DNA from: CAZCFB01 sp964511535
Lineage (GTDB): Bacteria > Myxococcota_A > Polyangia > GCA-2747355 > CAZCFB01
Length of the DNA stretch: 37,083 nucleotides
Direction: 5' to 3'
Assembly (NCBI GenBank): GCA_964511535.1
Contig: CAZEFW010000088.1
Coordinates: 1 to 37,083 of the forward strand
Each line of letters opens with the position of its first letter. Within the stretch, counting starts at the first letter, position 1. Below the pieces are notes generated by a model. The model did no database searches, was not told the DNA's origin, and saw only the letters and a list, made by a program, of their open reading frames with translations. The position numbers and the translations under genes are program-made. Shown piece after piece: positions 7,594-15,780 of the stretch.

Positions 7594-8280
7594 ATGATCT
7601 TGGGCATCGACGAGGCCGGTCGCGGGCCAGTCATCGGGCCGCTCACCCTGTGCGGCGTCTGGGTCACCGACCATGGCCAGCGGGCGCTGTCGAAGCTGGG
7701 CGTCAAGGACTCCAAGGCCTTCGGATCCGGAGACCGCGCGCGCCAGGAGCGTGCTCGCCTGGCCAGCGAGATCCGGGACATCGCCGCCCACCTGGTGCTG
7801 ACCTGCGTGGACGCCGCCGAGGTGGACCGGCGCGTACGTTTGGGCGAGCTGAACCTGTTAGAGCAGGAGCTGGCCACCGCCGTCATCGAGGACGGGCCCC
7901 CGGCGGACCGCATCGTCGCCGACGGCGAGCGCCTGTTCGCGCCGCTGGCCCAACAGTACCCGCAGCTGCGCGCTCGCAACCAGGCGGACCGCACCTCGCC
8001 GGCCGTGGCCGCGGCCTCCATCGTGGCCAAGGCGGAGCGGGACGCCCTCTTCGCCGACATCGCCGCCCGCTACGAACCCGAGTTCGGTCCGCTGCGCGGC
8101 GGGGGCTACATCAACCCCGCCACCGAGGCGTTCCTGTTGGCTTATTTCGACAGGCACCGTGACCTGCCACCCGAGGTCCGGCGCAGCTGGTCATGGCGTG
8201 TGATCATCGATCTGGAGCGGGTCATGGCGGGAAAGAAGCCGTGGCGCCCTCCCCAACAGCTCGACCTGCTCGACGATTAG
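7594..8280 (+). CDS. rnhB: Ribonuclease HII
   Basis: The 228-residue protein starts MILGIDEAGRGPVIGPL, the hallmark of RNase HII, which cuts the RNA strand of RNA-DNA hybrids and removes misincorporated ribonucleotides. Other expected segments are present: KDSKAF, an Asp in the IVADGERLF strand, and AASIVAKAERD with the last acidic ligand. The length matches the family. The open frame extends 39 codons upstream, but ATG 7594 places the family motif at the N-terminus as usual. There is no strong Shine-Dalgarno. The gene is divergent from the Ser/Thr kinase and followed by a heptamer-repeat spacer before vgrG. Confidence 0.95.
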   Translation: MILGIDEAGRGPVIGPLTLCGVWVTDHGQRALSKLGVKDSKAFGSGDRARQERARLASEIRDIAAHLVLTCVDAAEVDRRVRLGELNLLEQELATAVIEDGPPADRIVADGERLFAPLAQQYPQLRARNQADRTSPAVAAASIVAKAERDALFADIAARYEPEFGPLRGGGYINPATEAFLLAYFDRHRDLPPEVRRSWSWRVIIDLERVMAGKKPWRPPQQLDLLDD

Positions 8281-8305
8281 CCATCCATCGGGGACAATCT
8301 ATCCA

Positions 8306-8333
8306 CTGTTGACTGTCGGCTGCTGGCTGCCGA
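8306..8333. repeat. Degenerate heptamer array, CTGNNGR x4
   Basis: CTGTTGA, CTGTCGG, CTGCTGG and CTGCCGA follow at exact 7-base intervals between rnhB and the first vgrG. The first two units resemble the reverse complement of the TCAACTG array at 84-111. The array is short and degenerate, so it is less certain than the exact ones. Confidence 0.65.
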
Positions 8334-8364
8334 CGCTATGTAGTCCGTTTCCATTGAGGTGTTC

Positions 8365-10164
8365 ATGAGCCCCCAAAAACCTCTCGACGTATTGACCGGC
8401 TTCAAGATCCAGGGCCTGGACGACAAGCTTCACGTGCTCGAGTTCCAGCTCGAGGAGGGGCTGTCGCAGCTGTTCAGGCTGGAGATCGATCTGGCGTGCG
8501 AGAACGCCAAGATCCCCTTCGACAAGGTGATGGGAAAGGCCGCCCTGTTCGGGCTGCAGAACGAGCAGGGCCCGAGCTACCTGCACGGCATGGTGAGTCG
8601 CATGCAGCAGCGGGAGCGGGGGCGCAAGTTCACCGTGTACCACGCCACAGTGGTGCCCAAGGCGTGGCGCCTGCTTCACCGGCATGACTGCCGCATCTTC
8701 CAGAACAAGAGCGTCAAGCAGATCGTCGAGGCGATCCTGGGCAAGGCGAGCGTGGATCACAGCTTCCGCGTCAAGGGGAACCAGCCGCTGCAGCCGCGGG
8801 AGTATTGCGTGCAGTACCGCGAGTCGGACTGGGCCTTCATCTGCCGGCTGCTGGAGGAGGAGGGGTACTTCTTCTTCTTCCAGCACGACAAGGGCAAGCA
8901 CACGATGATGATCGGCAACGACCTGCACCTGCACCCGAAGATCAGCGGCGACAGCACCCTGGCCTACCACCACGGCGACCACGCCGCCCCGGGCGGCGAG
9001 CACATCTTCTCGCTGCTGTACGAGGAGAACGTGCGCACCGGCATGGTGACCCTCAACGACTACAACTTCGAGAAGCCGACCCTGCCGCTCAAGGAGAACG
9101 GCAAGCACCGGCAGGACATGGACCTGGAGATCTACGACTACCCGGGCATGTACGAGCTGCCAGCCACCGGCAAGTCCCTGGCCGGCGTGCGGCTGGAGGA
9201 GCAGCAGGTGGTGCGCCAGATGGCTGCGTGCCAGAGCGACTCCATCCGGCTGCGCAGCGGCTACAGCTTCACCCTCGCCGGCCACGACCGGGACGACCTG
9301 AACAAGAAGGAGTACCTGCTCACCCGGGTGATGCATGTGGGAGAGAAGCACCAGGACCTTGAGGCCGGGGCGGTGAGCCAGCGGATCCGCTACTCCAACA
9401 GCTTCAACATCATCCCCAAGAACACGCCCTACCGGCCGCCGCGGGTGACGCCGCGACCGTTCGTGCGGGGCGCCCAGACCGCCGTGGTGGTGGGGCCGTC
9501 GGGCGAGGAGATCTACACCGACAAGCACGGGCGGGTGAAGGTGCACTTTCACTGGGACCGGCTGGGCAAGCGGGACCAGGACAGCTCATGCTGGATCCGG
9601 GTGAGCCAGCTGTGGGCCGGCCAGGGGTGGGGGGCCATGTACATCCCGCGCATCGGCCAGGAGGTGATCGTGGACTTCCTGGAGGGCGACCCGGACCGCC
9701 CCATCATCACCGGGCGCGTGTACCACGCCCAGAACGTGCCCCCCTACGGGCTGCCGGCGGAGAAGACCAAGAGCACCATCAAGAGCAACTCCACCATCGG
9801 CGGGGGCGGCTCCAACGAGATCCGGTTCGAGGACAAGAAGGGCCAGGAGGAGGTCTACATCCACGCCCAGAAAGATCAGAACCAGGTGATCGAGAACGAC
9901 CACACCATCAAGATCGGCAACGACCAGACCCGCACCATCCAGCACAACCGCACCTCCACCATGGTGGACGGCGACGACACCTTCACCATCAAGAAGGGCG
10001 ATCAGAAAGTGGCCCTCAAATCGGGTGACCAGACCATCAGCGTCACGGGCAAGATCGCCATCGACGCCACGACCTCCATCACCCTCAGGTGCGGCGGCAG
10101 CACCATCAAGATGGATCCCGGCAAAATCGCCATCAACGCGCCGCTGGTGAAGATCAACTGTTAG
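8365..10164 (+). CDS. vgrG: VgrG (TssI) type VI secretion spike protein, first copy
   Basis: The product is 599 residues from the ATG at 8365, preceded by GAGG five bases upstream; a GTG two codons earlier is less likely. The gp27-like N-terminal part (to about 350) contains the VgrG hallmarks REYCVQYRESDWAFICRLLEEEG and YSNSFNIIPKNTPYRPPR. A gp5-like OB-fold follows, with KVHFHWDRLG, SCWIRVSQLWAGQGWGAMYIPRIGQEVIVDFLEGDPDRP and GRVYHAQN. The needle of V/I/T-rich beta repeats ends APLVKINC. VgrG trimers form the puncturing tip of the type VI secretion tail and carry effectors. There is no C-terminal enzyme domain, so this is a structural (non-evolved) VgrG. No other T6SS core gene is in the window, so the pair is an orphan vgrG island here. 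Confidence 0.95.
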   Translation: MSPQKPLDVLTGFKIQGLDDKLHVLEFQLEEGLSQLFRLEIDLACENAKIPFDKVMGKAALFGLQNEQGPSYLHGMVSRMQQRERGRKFTVYHATVVPKAWRLLHRHDCRIFQNKSVKQIVEAILGKASVDHSFRVKGNQPLQPREYCVQYRESDWAFICRLLEEEGYFFFFQHDKGKHTMMIGNDLHLHPKISGDSTLAYHHGDHAAPGGEHIFSLLYEENVRTGMVTLNDYNFEKPTLPLKENGKHRQDMDLEIYDYPGMYELPATGKSLAGVRLEEQQVVRQMAACQSDSIRLRSGYSFTLAGHDRDDLNKKEYLLTRVMHVGEKHQDLEAGAVSQRIRYSNSFNIIPKNTPYRPPRVTPRPFVRGAQTAVVVGPSGEEIYTDKHGRVKVHFHWDRLGKRDQDSSCWIRVSQLWAGQGWGAMYIPRIGQEVIVDFLEGDPDRPIITGRVYHAQNVPPYGLPAEKTKSTIKSNSTIGGGGSNEIRFEDKKGQEEVYIHAQKDQNQVIENDHTIKIGNDQTRTIQHNRTSTMVDGDDTFTIKKGDQKVALKSGDQTISVTGKIAIDATTSITLRCGGSTIKMDPGKIAINAPLVKINC

Positions 10165-10168
10165 AAGC

Positions 10169-10235
10169 TATAATTCCCTGGTTCTGGCCTCTACCCCGAG
10201 TGGGAGTATGACTGGGCGCTCGCGCAGCGCGGAGG
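10169..10235 (+). promoter_or_regulatory. Inter-vgrG leader: TATAAT box and hairpin next to the RBS
   Basis: A perfect TATAAT (10169-10174) lies just after the first vgrG stop, rare in DNA of this GC content, but no good -35 is visible 17 bases upstream. GCGCT-CGCGC-AGCGC (10216-10230) forms a 5-bp hairpin directly against the strong GGAGG (10231-10235) of the second vgrG. It may allow separate expression or translational control of the second copy. Confidence 0.35.
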
Positions 10236-10244
10236 AAACCCGGT

Positions 10245-12425
10245 ATGTCACCAGGCAAGCCGAAAGATGTCACTGTCACCTTTAAAATCAACGGGCTGAG
10301 CACCGAGCTACAGGTGCTCGGGTTCAGGGGCGACGAGGGAATCAGCCGCCTGTTCCGGTTCGACATCGATCTGGCGGTGGATGAGAAGAAGCCGGTGGAC
10401 TTCTCCATGGCCATCGGCAAGGCCGGCTGCCTGACCCTGGAGAACGAGTCGGGCAAGCGGTACATCCATGGCATGGTGTGCCGGCTGCAGCAGACCCAGA
10501 TGGACCGCAACTGGATCGTCTACAACCTGACCCTGGTGCCCAAGGCGTGGCGGCTGCAGCACCGACGCGACAGCCGCATCTTCACCAAGCAGCGGCTCAA
10601 CGAGATCGTGACCACGGTGCTGCAGAAGCACCAGATCAAGAACCAGATCAGGCTCAAGGGGAACAAGAAGCCGCCGCGTCGGGAGTACACGGTGCAGTAC
10701 CGTGAGACCGACTGGAGCTTCGTCTGCCGGCTGCTCGAGGAGGAGGGCTTCCACTACTACTTCGAGCACAAGCAGGACGACCATGTGCTGCACATCTCCA
10801 ACGACGCCACGTACCACCCGAACATCTCGGGCAGCTCCACCACGCTTGGCTACATGCCCCCCGGCACCACCCCCAAGAACGAGCACATCTTCCGCCTGAC
10901 CTACGAGGAGCGGGTGCGCTCGGGGCAGGTGATGCTCAACGACTTCACCTTCCTCAACTCCACCCTCGACAACCGCGGCAAGAAGCCGGCGCAGCTGGAC
11001 ACCGACCTCGAGGTCTACGACTTCCCCGGGCTGATGCCGTACCCGGAGGAGGAGGAGAAGGGCTCGCCGGAGGTGGACATCAAGAAGAAGTTCGCCGCGT
11101 CCATGCCCGAGATGCGGCTGCAGGCGATCCAGGCCGGACGGGCGGTGGCCCAGGGCGGCTCTGACTGTATCCGCTTCACCTCGGGCTACGCCTTCACCCT
11201 GGACAAGCTGAACCTGCACGGGGCGCTCAAGCAGGGCGACTACCTGCTGACCCAGGTGTCGCACTCGGGGCAGAAGCACGGCGATCTTGAGGGCGGCGCG
11301 GTGAGCCGCCGGGTGCGCTACTCCAACAACTTCACCATCATCCCCAAGGCGACGCCGTTCCGTCCGCCGCGCATCACCCCCAAGCCGTTCGTCCAGGGGG
11401 CGCAGTCGGCCACGGTGGTGGGCACCACCGGCTCCAACGACGACATCGTCACCGACAAGCACGGCCGGGTGCGGGTGCGCTTCCACTGGGACCGGCGCCA
11501 GGAGAAGAACGAGAAGAGCTCGCGCTGGGTGCGGGTGAGCCAGCTGTGGGCCGGCAAGGGGTGGGGGGCCATGTACATCCCGCGGGTGGGCCACGAGGTG
11601 ATCGTGGAGTTCCTCGAGGGGGACCCGGACAAGCCGGTGATCATCGGCCGGGTGTACAACGGGCAGAACACGCCGCACCACACCCTGCCCACCAACCGCA
11701 CCATGAGCTACATCCGCTCCGACTCCTCCATCGGCGGCGGCGGGTACAACGAGATCTGCTTCGAGGACAAGAAGGACCAGGAGCAGATCATCACCCACGC
11801 CCAGAAGGACCAGAACGAGACGGTGCGGCGCAACCTGACCACCACCGTGGGCGGCCAGCAGACCCTGACCGTGAAGAAGAACCGGGAGTGCACGGTCCAT
11901 GAGCAGCGGTGGACCACCATCAAGGGCGACTACGACAGCTCCCTGGTGGAGGGGAACCAGGACTACACGGTCAACGGGCCGGGCGGCGCGGCGCTGCACA
12001 TCCTGAACCACTACGGCATCGACGCGGGCAAGGGCATCGACATCCTGGGCGAGGTGGAGGGGGTGAAGATCGAGGGCACCGGCAAGGGCGTGCAGGTGGA
12101 GGGCAAGGACAAGGGCGTCAAGATCAAGGGCACCACCGAGGGCGTCAACATCCATGGCAAGGGCCGCGGGGTGAGCATCAAGGGCGAGGGGCCCATCGGG
12201 CTCATCGCCCACGGCATCTCCGACGCCATCCTCAAGGGCGATGCCAGCGTGCTCATCGACTCCAAGAAGGTCAACATCCAGAGCGGCGTCATCACGGTCA
12301 GCGGCACCGGGGTCACCATCACCGCCGGCGGCGCCACGGTGAAGGTCGGCGCCGAGGGGATCAAGGTCGACGGCGCCGGCAAGCTGGTGCAGATCTCGGG
12401 CAGCGTGGTCAAGATCAACCCATGA
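10245..12425 (+). CDS. vgrG: VgrG (TssI) spike protein, second copy with extended needle
   Basis: The 726-residue paralogue of the preceding VgrG has the same order: gp27-like region, OB-fold (RVRFHWDRR, WVRVSQLWAGKGWGAMYIPRVGHEVIVEFLEGDPDKP) and beta needle. It is 127 residues longer, mostly in the C-terminal needle. Residues 595-648 are six tandem nine-residue units of the form xxGVxIxGx, followed by further beta-rich sequence ending SGSVVKINP. There is no recognisable enzyme domain at the end. GGAGGAAA precedes the ATG. The stop overlaps the next start (ATGA), so the YkgJ-type protein is probably translationally coupled. The two copies differ enough to be an old duplication, perhaps each with its own cargo. 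Confidence 0.95.
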   Translation: MSPGKPKDVTVTFKINGLSTELQVLGFRGDEGISRLFRFDIDLAVDEKKPVDFSMAIGKAGCLTLENESGKRYIHGMVCRLQQTQMDRNWIVYNLTLVPKAWRLQHRRDSRIFTKQRLNEIVTTVLQKHQIKNQIRLKGNKKPPRREYTVQYRETDWSFVCRLLEEEGFHYYFEHKQDDHVLHISNDATYHPNISGSSTTLGYMPPGTTPKNEHIFRLTYEERVRSGQVMLNDFTFLNSTLDNRGKKPAQLDTDLEVYDFPGLMPYPEEEEKGSPEVDIKKKFAASMPEMRLQAIQAGRAVAQGGSDCIRFTSGYAFTLDKLNLHGALKQGDYLLTQVSHSGQKHGDLEGGAVSRRVRYSNNFTIIPKATPFRPPRITPKPFVQGAQSATVVGTTGSNDDIVTDKHGRVRVRFHWDRRQEKNEKSSRWVRVSQLWAGKGWGAMYIPRVGHEVIVEFLEGDPDKPVIIGRVYNGQNTPHHTLPTNRTMSYIRSDSSIGGGGYNEICFEDKKDQEQIITHAQKDQNETVRRNLTTTVGGQQTLTVKKNRECTVHEQRWTTIKGDYDSSLVEGNQDYTVNGPGGAALHILNHYGIDAGKGIDILGEVEGVKIEGTGKGVQVEGKDKGVKIKGTTEGVNIHGKGRGVSIKGEGPIGLIAHGISDAILKGDASVLIDSKKVNIQSGVITVSGTGVTITAGGATVKVGAEGIKVDGAGKLVQISGSVVKINP
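12027..12188 (+). repeat. 27-bp-period coding repeat (VgrG nonapeptides)
   Basis: Six consecutive nine-residue units (GKGIDILGE, VEGVKIEGT, GKGVQVEGK, DKGVKIKGT, TEGVNIHGK, GRGVSIKGE) correspond to a 27-bp period inside the second vgrG. The pattern suits a triple-stranded beta-helix needle. Confidence 0.85.
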
Positions 12426-12928
12426 GCGAGGTCGAGTTCACCGAGGCGAAGCAGGCGGCGCTGACCAACCGCCGCTTCGAGTGCGTCAACTGCGGCATCT
12501 GCTGCTCACACAAGGGGCGGATCCAGCCGTCCGAGGAGAACATCCGCGAGCTGGCCCGCTACCTGCACCTCAACGAGTGGTCCTTCGCCATCCGCTACCT
12601 GCAGGAGCTGTACGACGGGAACCTCGACGCCTATATCCTGGCCTTCCGCACCAACAACCCTGGCGACCCTAACAACGGCTGCATCTTCCACTTCAGCCGG
12701 TTCTGCGCCATCTACGACAGCTGCCGCACCGACCTGTGCTACGTGTTCCCGTTCAACCACTTCGACACCGAGGCGGGGCACTGGAATCCGACCTTCATCG
12801 GGGATGACGGCTCCTCCTGGTGCCGGGGCGTGGGCCAGGGACGCGAGTGGTCCCTTGAGGAGATCGCCGCGCACAAGGAGAAGTACAGCAACCTCGGCGT
12901 CGGCTTCACCCGCCACTCCAACAAGTAG
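12422..12928 (+). CDS. YkgJ-family cysteine-cluster protein coupled to vgrG
   Basis: The 168-residue protein carries the CxxCxxCC-type cluster CVNCGICC near residues 20-30. The later cysteines (GCIFHFSRFCAIYDSCRTDLCYVFPF) are typical of the YkgJ / UPF0153 family, thought to bind zinc or an Fe-S cluster. The ATG overlaps the vgrG stop as ATGA. This predicts coupled translation and suggests, but does not prove, a link with VgrG loading or use. It has no signal peptide or membrane segment and no DUF4123 or DUF2169 adaptor signature that I recognise. The biochemical function of the family is largely unknown. Confidence 0.8.
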   Translation: MSEVEFTEAKQAALTNRRFECVNCGICCSHKGRIQPSEENIRELARYLHLNEWSFAIRYLQELYDGNLDAYILAFRTNNPGDPNNGCIFHFSRFCAIYDSCRTDLCYVFPFNHFDTEAGHWNPTFIGDDGSSWCRGVGQGREWSLEEIAAHKEKYSNLGVGFTRHSNK

Positions 12929-12936
12929 CGCTTCCC

Positions 12937-13674
12937 ATGGACGACCGCCCCTTCGATCCCGACGCGGAGATCGCCGCCCTGGAGGGCCTGGCCGACGCGT
13001 ACGCCGAGAGCGAGAGCGTCACCGAGACCGGCGCGAACCTGTTCGCGGCGCGGGCCGCCGCCGAGACCGTGCGTGGGCCGCGAGTGCTGGTGCTCGGCGC
13101 CGCGGTGGGGGCCTGGGCCGCGCCCCTGCTGGAGCGGTTCGATCGGTTCGACATCGTCGACGCCGTGGAGCGCTTTGTCAGGCAGGCCGAGGCTGACAAC
13201 CCGGGCGCGGTGACGGGCCACGTGGCGCTGTTCGAGCAGTTCGAGCCCGCCGAGCCGTACGACAGCGTGGTGATGGGCCATGTGCTGGAGCATGTGGACG
13301 ACCCCGTGGGCCTGCTGCGCCGCGCGGGCGGGTGGCTGAAGCCGGAGGGGCGGGTGGTGGTGCTGGTGCCCAACGCCGGCTCGCTGCACCGACGGGTGGG
13401 GGTGCGCATGGGCATGCTGGCGCGCGCCGACGAGCTGACGCCCGCTGATGACTCCCTGGGGCATCGCCGGGTCTACAGTTCCGCCACCCTGCGCGCGCAT
13501 GTGCAGGACGCGGGGTACCGGGTGGTGCACCTGGGCGGGCTGTTCCTCAAGCCGCTGTCCAACAGCCAGATGGACGCCTGGCCGCCCGAGCTGCGCCAGG
13601 CGTTCTACGAGCTGGGCGCCGAGCTCCCCGAGGCGTCCTGCGTGATCCACCTGGTGGCCGAGCCGAACCCCTGA
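12937..13674 (+). CDS. Class I SAM-dependent methyltransferase (UbiG-like)
   Basis: The 245-residue protein has a Rossmann methyltransferase pattern. Motif I is VLVLGAAVGAW (usually LDxGCGxG, so diverged). VMGHVLEHVDDPVGLLRRA is the typical motif before strand 5, and LKPEGRVVVLVPNAGSLHRRVG matches methyltransferase families 11/23. The second half (GHRRVYSSATLRAHVQDAGY) fits enzymes acting on small molecules, sugars or lipids rather than DNA. It starts 8 bases after the YkgJ-type gene and is followed 14 bases later by pncB, so it may be co-transcribed with either. The substrate is unknown. Confidence 0.8.
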   Translation: MDDRPFDPDAEIAALEGLADAYAESESVTETGANLFAARAAAETVRGPRVLVLGAAVGAWAAPLLERFDRFDIVDAVERFVRQAEADNPGAVTGHVALFEQFEPAEPYDSVVMGHVLEHVDDPVGLLRRAGGWLKPEGRVVVLVPNAGSLHRRVGVRMGMLARADELTPADDSLGHRRVYSSATLRAHVQDAGYRVVHLGGLFLKPLSNSQMDAWPPELRQAFYELGAELPEASCVIHLVAEPNP

Positions 13675-13688
13675 CGGAGGAAGACGCC

Positions 13689-15056
13689 GTGACGCATCCC
13701 CCGGGTCTGATGACCGACCTGTACCAGCTCACCATGGCGGTGGGCTACCTCAAGCGCGGCATGGCCCAGGAGCCGGCGGTGTGCGAGGCCTTCGTCCGGC
13801 GGCTGCCCCGGCGGCGCTCGTTCTTGCTGACGGCCGGGCTACAGCGCGCGGTGGAGTACCTGCGCGCGTTTCGTTTCGACGCCGAGCAGGTGGCTTACCT
13901 GCGAAAGCAGCCGGCCTTCGCCGGGGGGGCGCTGGACGACGAGACCTGCGAGGCGCTGCTGGCGCTGCGCTTCGAGGGCGACCTGTGGGCCATGCCGGAG
14001 GGCACGCTGGCCTTCGCGGGGGAGCCGCTGCTGAGGGTGGAGGCGCCGCTGTGGCAGGCGCAGCTGGTGGAGACGAACCTGCTGTCGATCCTGAACCACA
14101 GCACCATGGTGGCCTCCAAGGCGGCGCGGGTGGTGGCCGCTGCGGGAGGCGCGGCGGTGCTGGAGTTCGGCACCCGGCGCACCCACGACGAGGCCGCGGT
14201 CAACGCCGCGCGCTCGGCGTACCTGGCCGGCTGCCTGGGCAGCTCCAACGTGGAGGCCGGGTTTCGCTACGGCGTGCCGATCTTCGGCACCATGGCGCAC
14301 ATGTGGGTCATGTGCCACGACGCGGAGCAGGCCTCCTTCGACAACTACCTCGACGTGTACAGCGGCGGCACCACCCTGCTCATCGACACCTACGACATCG
14401 TGCGTGGGACGGCGAGAGCCTGCGCCTCGGCCAGGGCGCGGGGCGGACAGGCGCTGCTGTCAGCGGTGCGCGTGGACGCGCAGCTGTTCGACGGCCAGGG
14501 CGAGCCCACCGGCATCTGCCGCCAGGTGCGCCAGGTGCTGGACGACGAGGGGTTCGGCGAGACGCGCATCGTGGCCTCGGGGGACCTCAACGAGTACCGG
14601 ATCGGGGCGCTGCAGGCAGCAGGAGAGCCCATCGACGCCTACGGGGTGGGCACCGAGCTGGTCAACTCCAAGGACGCGCCATCGCTGGGCGGCGTGTACA
14701 AGGTGGTGCAGGTGGGGCAGCGGCCGGTGATCAAGCTGAGCGCGGGAAAGACCACCTGGCCCGGCCGGCACCAGGTGTTCAGGCAGCTGGACGGCGAGGG
14801 CCGGCTGGCCGGGGACACCCTGGCCCTGGCCCACGAGCGGCCGGACGGCGAGCCCGTGCTGCAGCCCGTGCTGCGCGGCGGTGAGCTGGTGGCCGAAGGC
14901 CTCGACGACCTGAAGGCCCACCGCGAGCGCGCCAGGGCCAGCCTGGCGCTGCTGCCCCGCGAGGCGCTGCTGGCCGAAGACGACGCCGTGACGCCGGAGC
15001 CCACCGCCGAGCTGTCGGCGCTGCTGGCGCGCTGTAAGGACGAGTGGGGCGGGTAG
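13689..15056 (+). CDS. pncB: Nicotinate phosphoribosyltransferase
   Basis: The enzyme makes nicotinate mononucleotide from nicotinate, PRPP and ATP in NAD salvage. The 455-residue protein starts with the family motif LMTDLYQLTMAVGYL. It contains EFGTRRTHDEAAVNAARSAYLAG, SSNVEAGFRYGVPIFGTMAHMW, IVASGDLNEYRI and GVGTELVNSKDAPSLGGVYKVV, all diagnostic. The GTG start is preceded by GGAGGAAG. An oddity: where most homologues have a VRxDSGDL segment, this protein reads VRVDAQLFDG, so the usual SGD loop is altered. The nicotinamidase gene that supplies nicotinate lies 0.7 kb downstream. Confidence 0.93.
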   Translation: MTHPPGLMTDLYQLTMAVGYLKRGMAQEPAVCEAFVRRLPRRRSFLLTAGLQRAVEYLRAFRFDAEQVAYLRKQPAFAGGALDDETCEALLALRFEGDLWAMPEGTLAFAGEPLLRVEAPLWQAQLVETNLLSILNHSTMVASKAARVVAAAGGAAVLEFGTRRTHDEAAVNAARSAYLAGCLGSSNVEAGFRYGVPIFGTMAHMWVMCHDAEQASFDNYLDVYSGGTTLLIDTYDIVRGTARACASARARGGQALLSAVRVDAQLFDGQGEPTGICRQVRQVLDDEGFGETRIVASGDLNEYRIGALQAAGEPIDAYGVGTELVNSKDAPSLGGVYKVVQVGQRPVIKLSAGKTTWPGRHQVFRQLDGEGRLAGDTLALAHERPDGEPVLQPVLRGGELVAEGLDDLKAHRERARASLALLPREALLAEDDAVTPEPTAELSALLARCKDEWGG

Positions 15057-15070
15057 GCGCCGGCTGGCGC
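15057..15070. terminator. Short hairpin between convergent pncB and hydroxylase genes
   Basis: GCGCC (15057-15061) and GGCGC (15066-15070) form a 5-bp stem over GGCT immediately after the pncB stop. There is no T-tract. It may be a weak bidirectional terminator; confidence is low. Confidence 0.25.
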
Positions 15071-15090
15071 TTCGCGCAGGCCACGGTCGG

Positions 15091-15734
15091 CTACCACCTC
15101 TGCGAGACGGTGTCGTCTTCCGTGCCGATCCACGCCTCGCTGGTGCCCATCAGCCGGTCCATCCACGGCCGCGTCACGCACCAGTTCTGATCCGGGTTGC
15201 GGTGAAAGTGATGGTCCACATGCCAGGGCAGGTTCTCGCGCGCCCAGGCCGGGTCGAGGTGAGCGCGCTTGTGCTTGCGGTAGTAGTCCCNNNNNNNNNN
15301 NNNNNNNNNNNNNNNNNNNNNNNNNNNNNNNNNNNNNNNNNNNNNNNNNNNNNNNNNNNNNNNNNNNNNNNNNNNNNNNNNNNNNNNNNNTCGCGCGCCC
15401 AGGCCGGGTCGAGGTGAGCGCGCTTGTGCTTGCGGTAGTAGTCCCAGGCGGAAAACAGGACGGTGGCCGTGAAGAACGGCGCCACCGGAAACAGCGGCAG
15501 GTGCAGCGCCGCGGCGCCCACGAGGGACAGCGCCTCCTTGGACTTGGCGTTCCATCCCCACACGGACTGGAGATAATCCGGGTCCTCGAAGCCGTGCCGG
15601 CGCGCCTGGCCGTGGTGCCACCAGTGGTAGCGCCAGAAGCTCTTCTTGTCGCGGCCCATGTCGTGAAGCACCCGGCGGTGCAACACCCACTCCGCCGCGT
15701 TGGCGTAGAGCAGCCCCAGCGGGATCCCGATCAT
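15091..15734 (-). CDS. Fatty-acid hydroxylase-like membrane protein (split by a false gap)
   Basis: Collapsing the artefactual gap (100 N plus a repeated 55 bp) gives one frame of about 162 residues. It has a hydrophobic N-terminus and the His clusters of the fatty acid hydroxylase / sterol desaturase superfamily: HRRVLH, HWWHH and HVDHHFHRNPDQNW. These normally bind a di-iron centre in membrane enzymes that hydroxylate or desaturate lipids. Similar small proteins include carotenoid-hydroxylase-type members, but the substrate cannot be read here. The ATG at 15734 has a perfect AGGAGGAGGTG six bases upstream (minus strand). As deposited, the gene appears broken into two frames; the 155-base excess explains the frame change. 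It is divergent from pncA and convergent with pncB. Confidence 0.75.
15236..15445. other. Assembly gap with duplicated 55-bp contig ends
   Basis: Exactly 100 N (15291-15390) are flanked by identical 55-base sequences, 15236-15290 and 15391-15445. This is the pattern of two contigs sharing a k-mer-length overlap that were joined with a fixed-size gap. Deleting 155 bases restores the hydroxylase reading frame. Confidence 0.95.
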
Positions 15735-15780
15735 GCTCACCTCCTCCTGTTGTGAACTGTAGCAGGTTGCAAATCGGCCC

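Noticed and set aside
7536..8060. N-terminal extension of the Ser/Thr kinase across rnhB
   Set aside because: The open frame continues, but it is antisense to rnhB and the kinase domain starts right after ATG 7535.
10308..12212. 634-residue open frame antisense to the second vgrG
   Set aside because: The sense frame carries every VgrG motif. The antisense product is a low-complexity His/Asp/Val/Leu sequence that mirrors the coding repeats.
8365..12425. Complete type VI secretion locus
   Set aside because: Only vgrG genes are seen. No sheath, baseplate, ClpV, Hcp or membrane-complex gene is present, so a full locus is not supported.
15091..15734. Pseudogene or frameshifted hydroxylase
   Set aside because: The frame change is fully explained by the 100 N plus duplicated 55 bases; the merged frame is intact.
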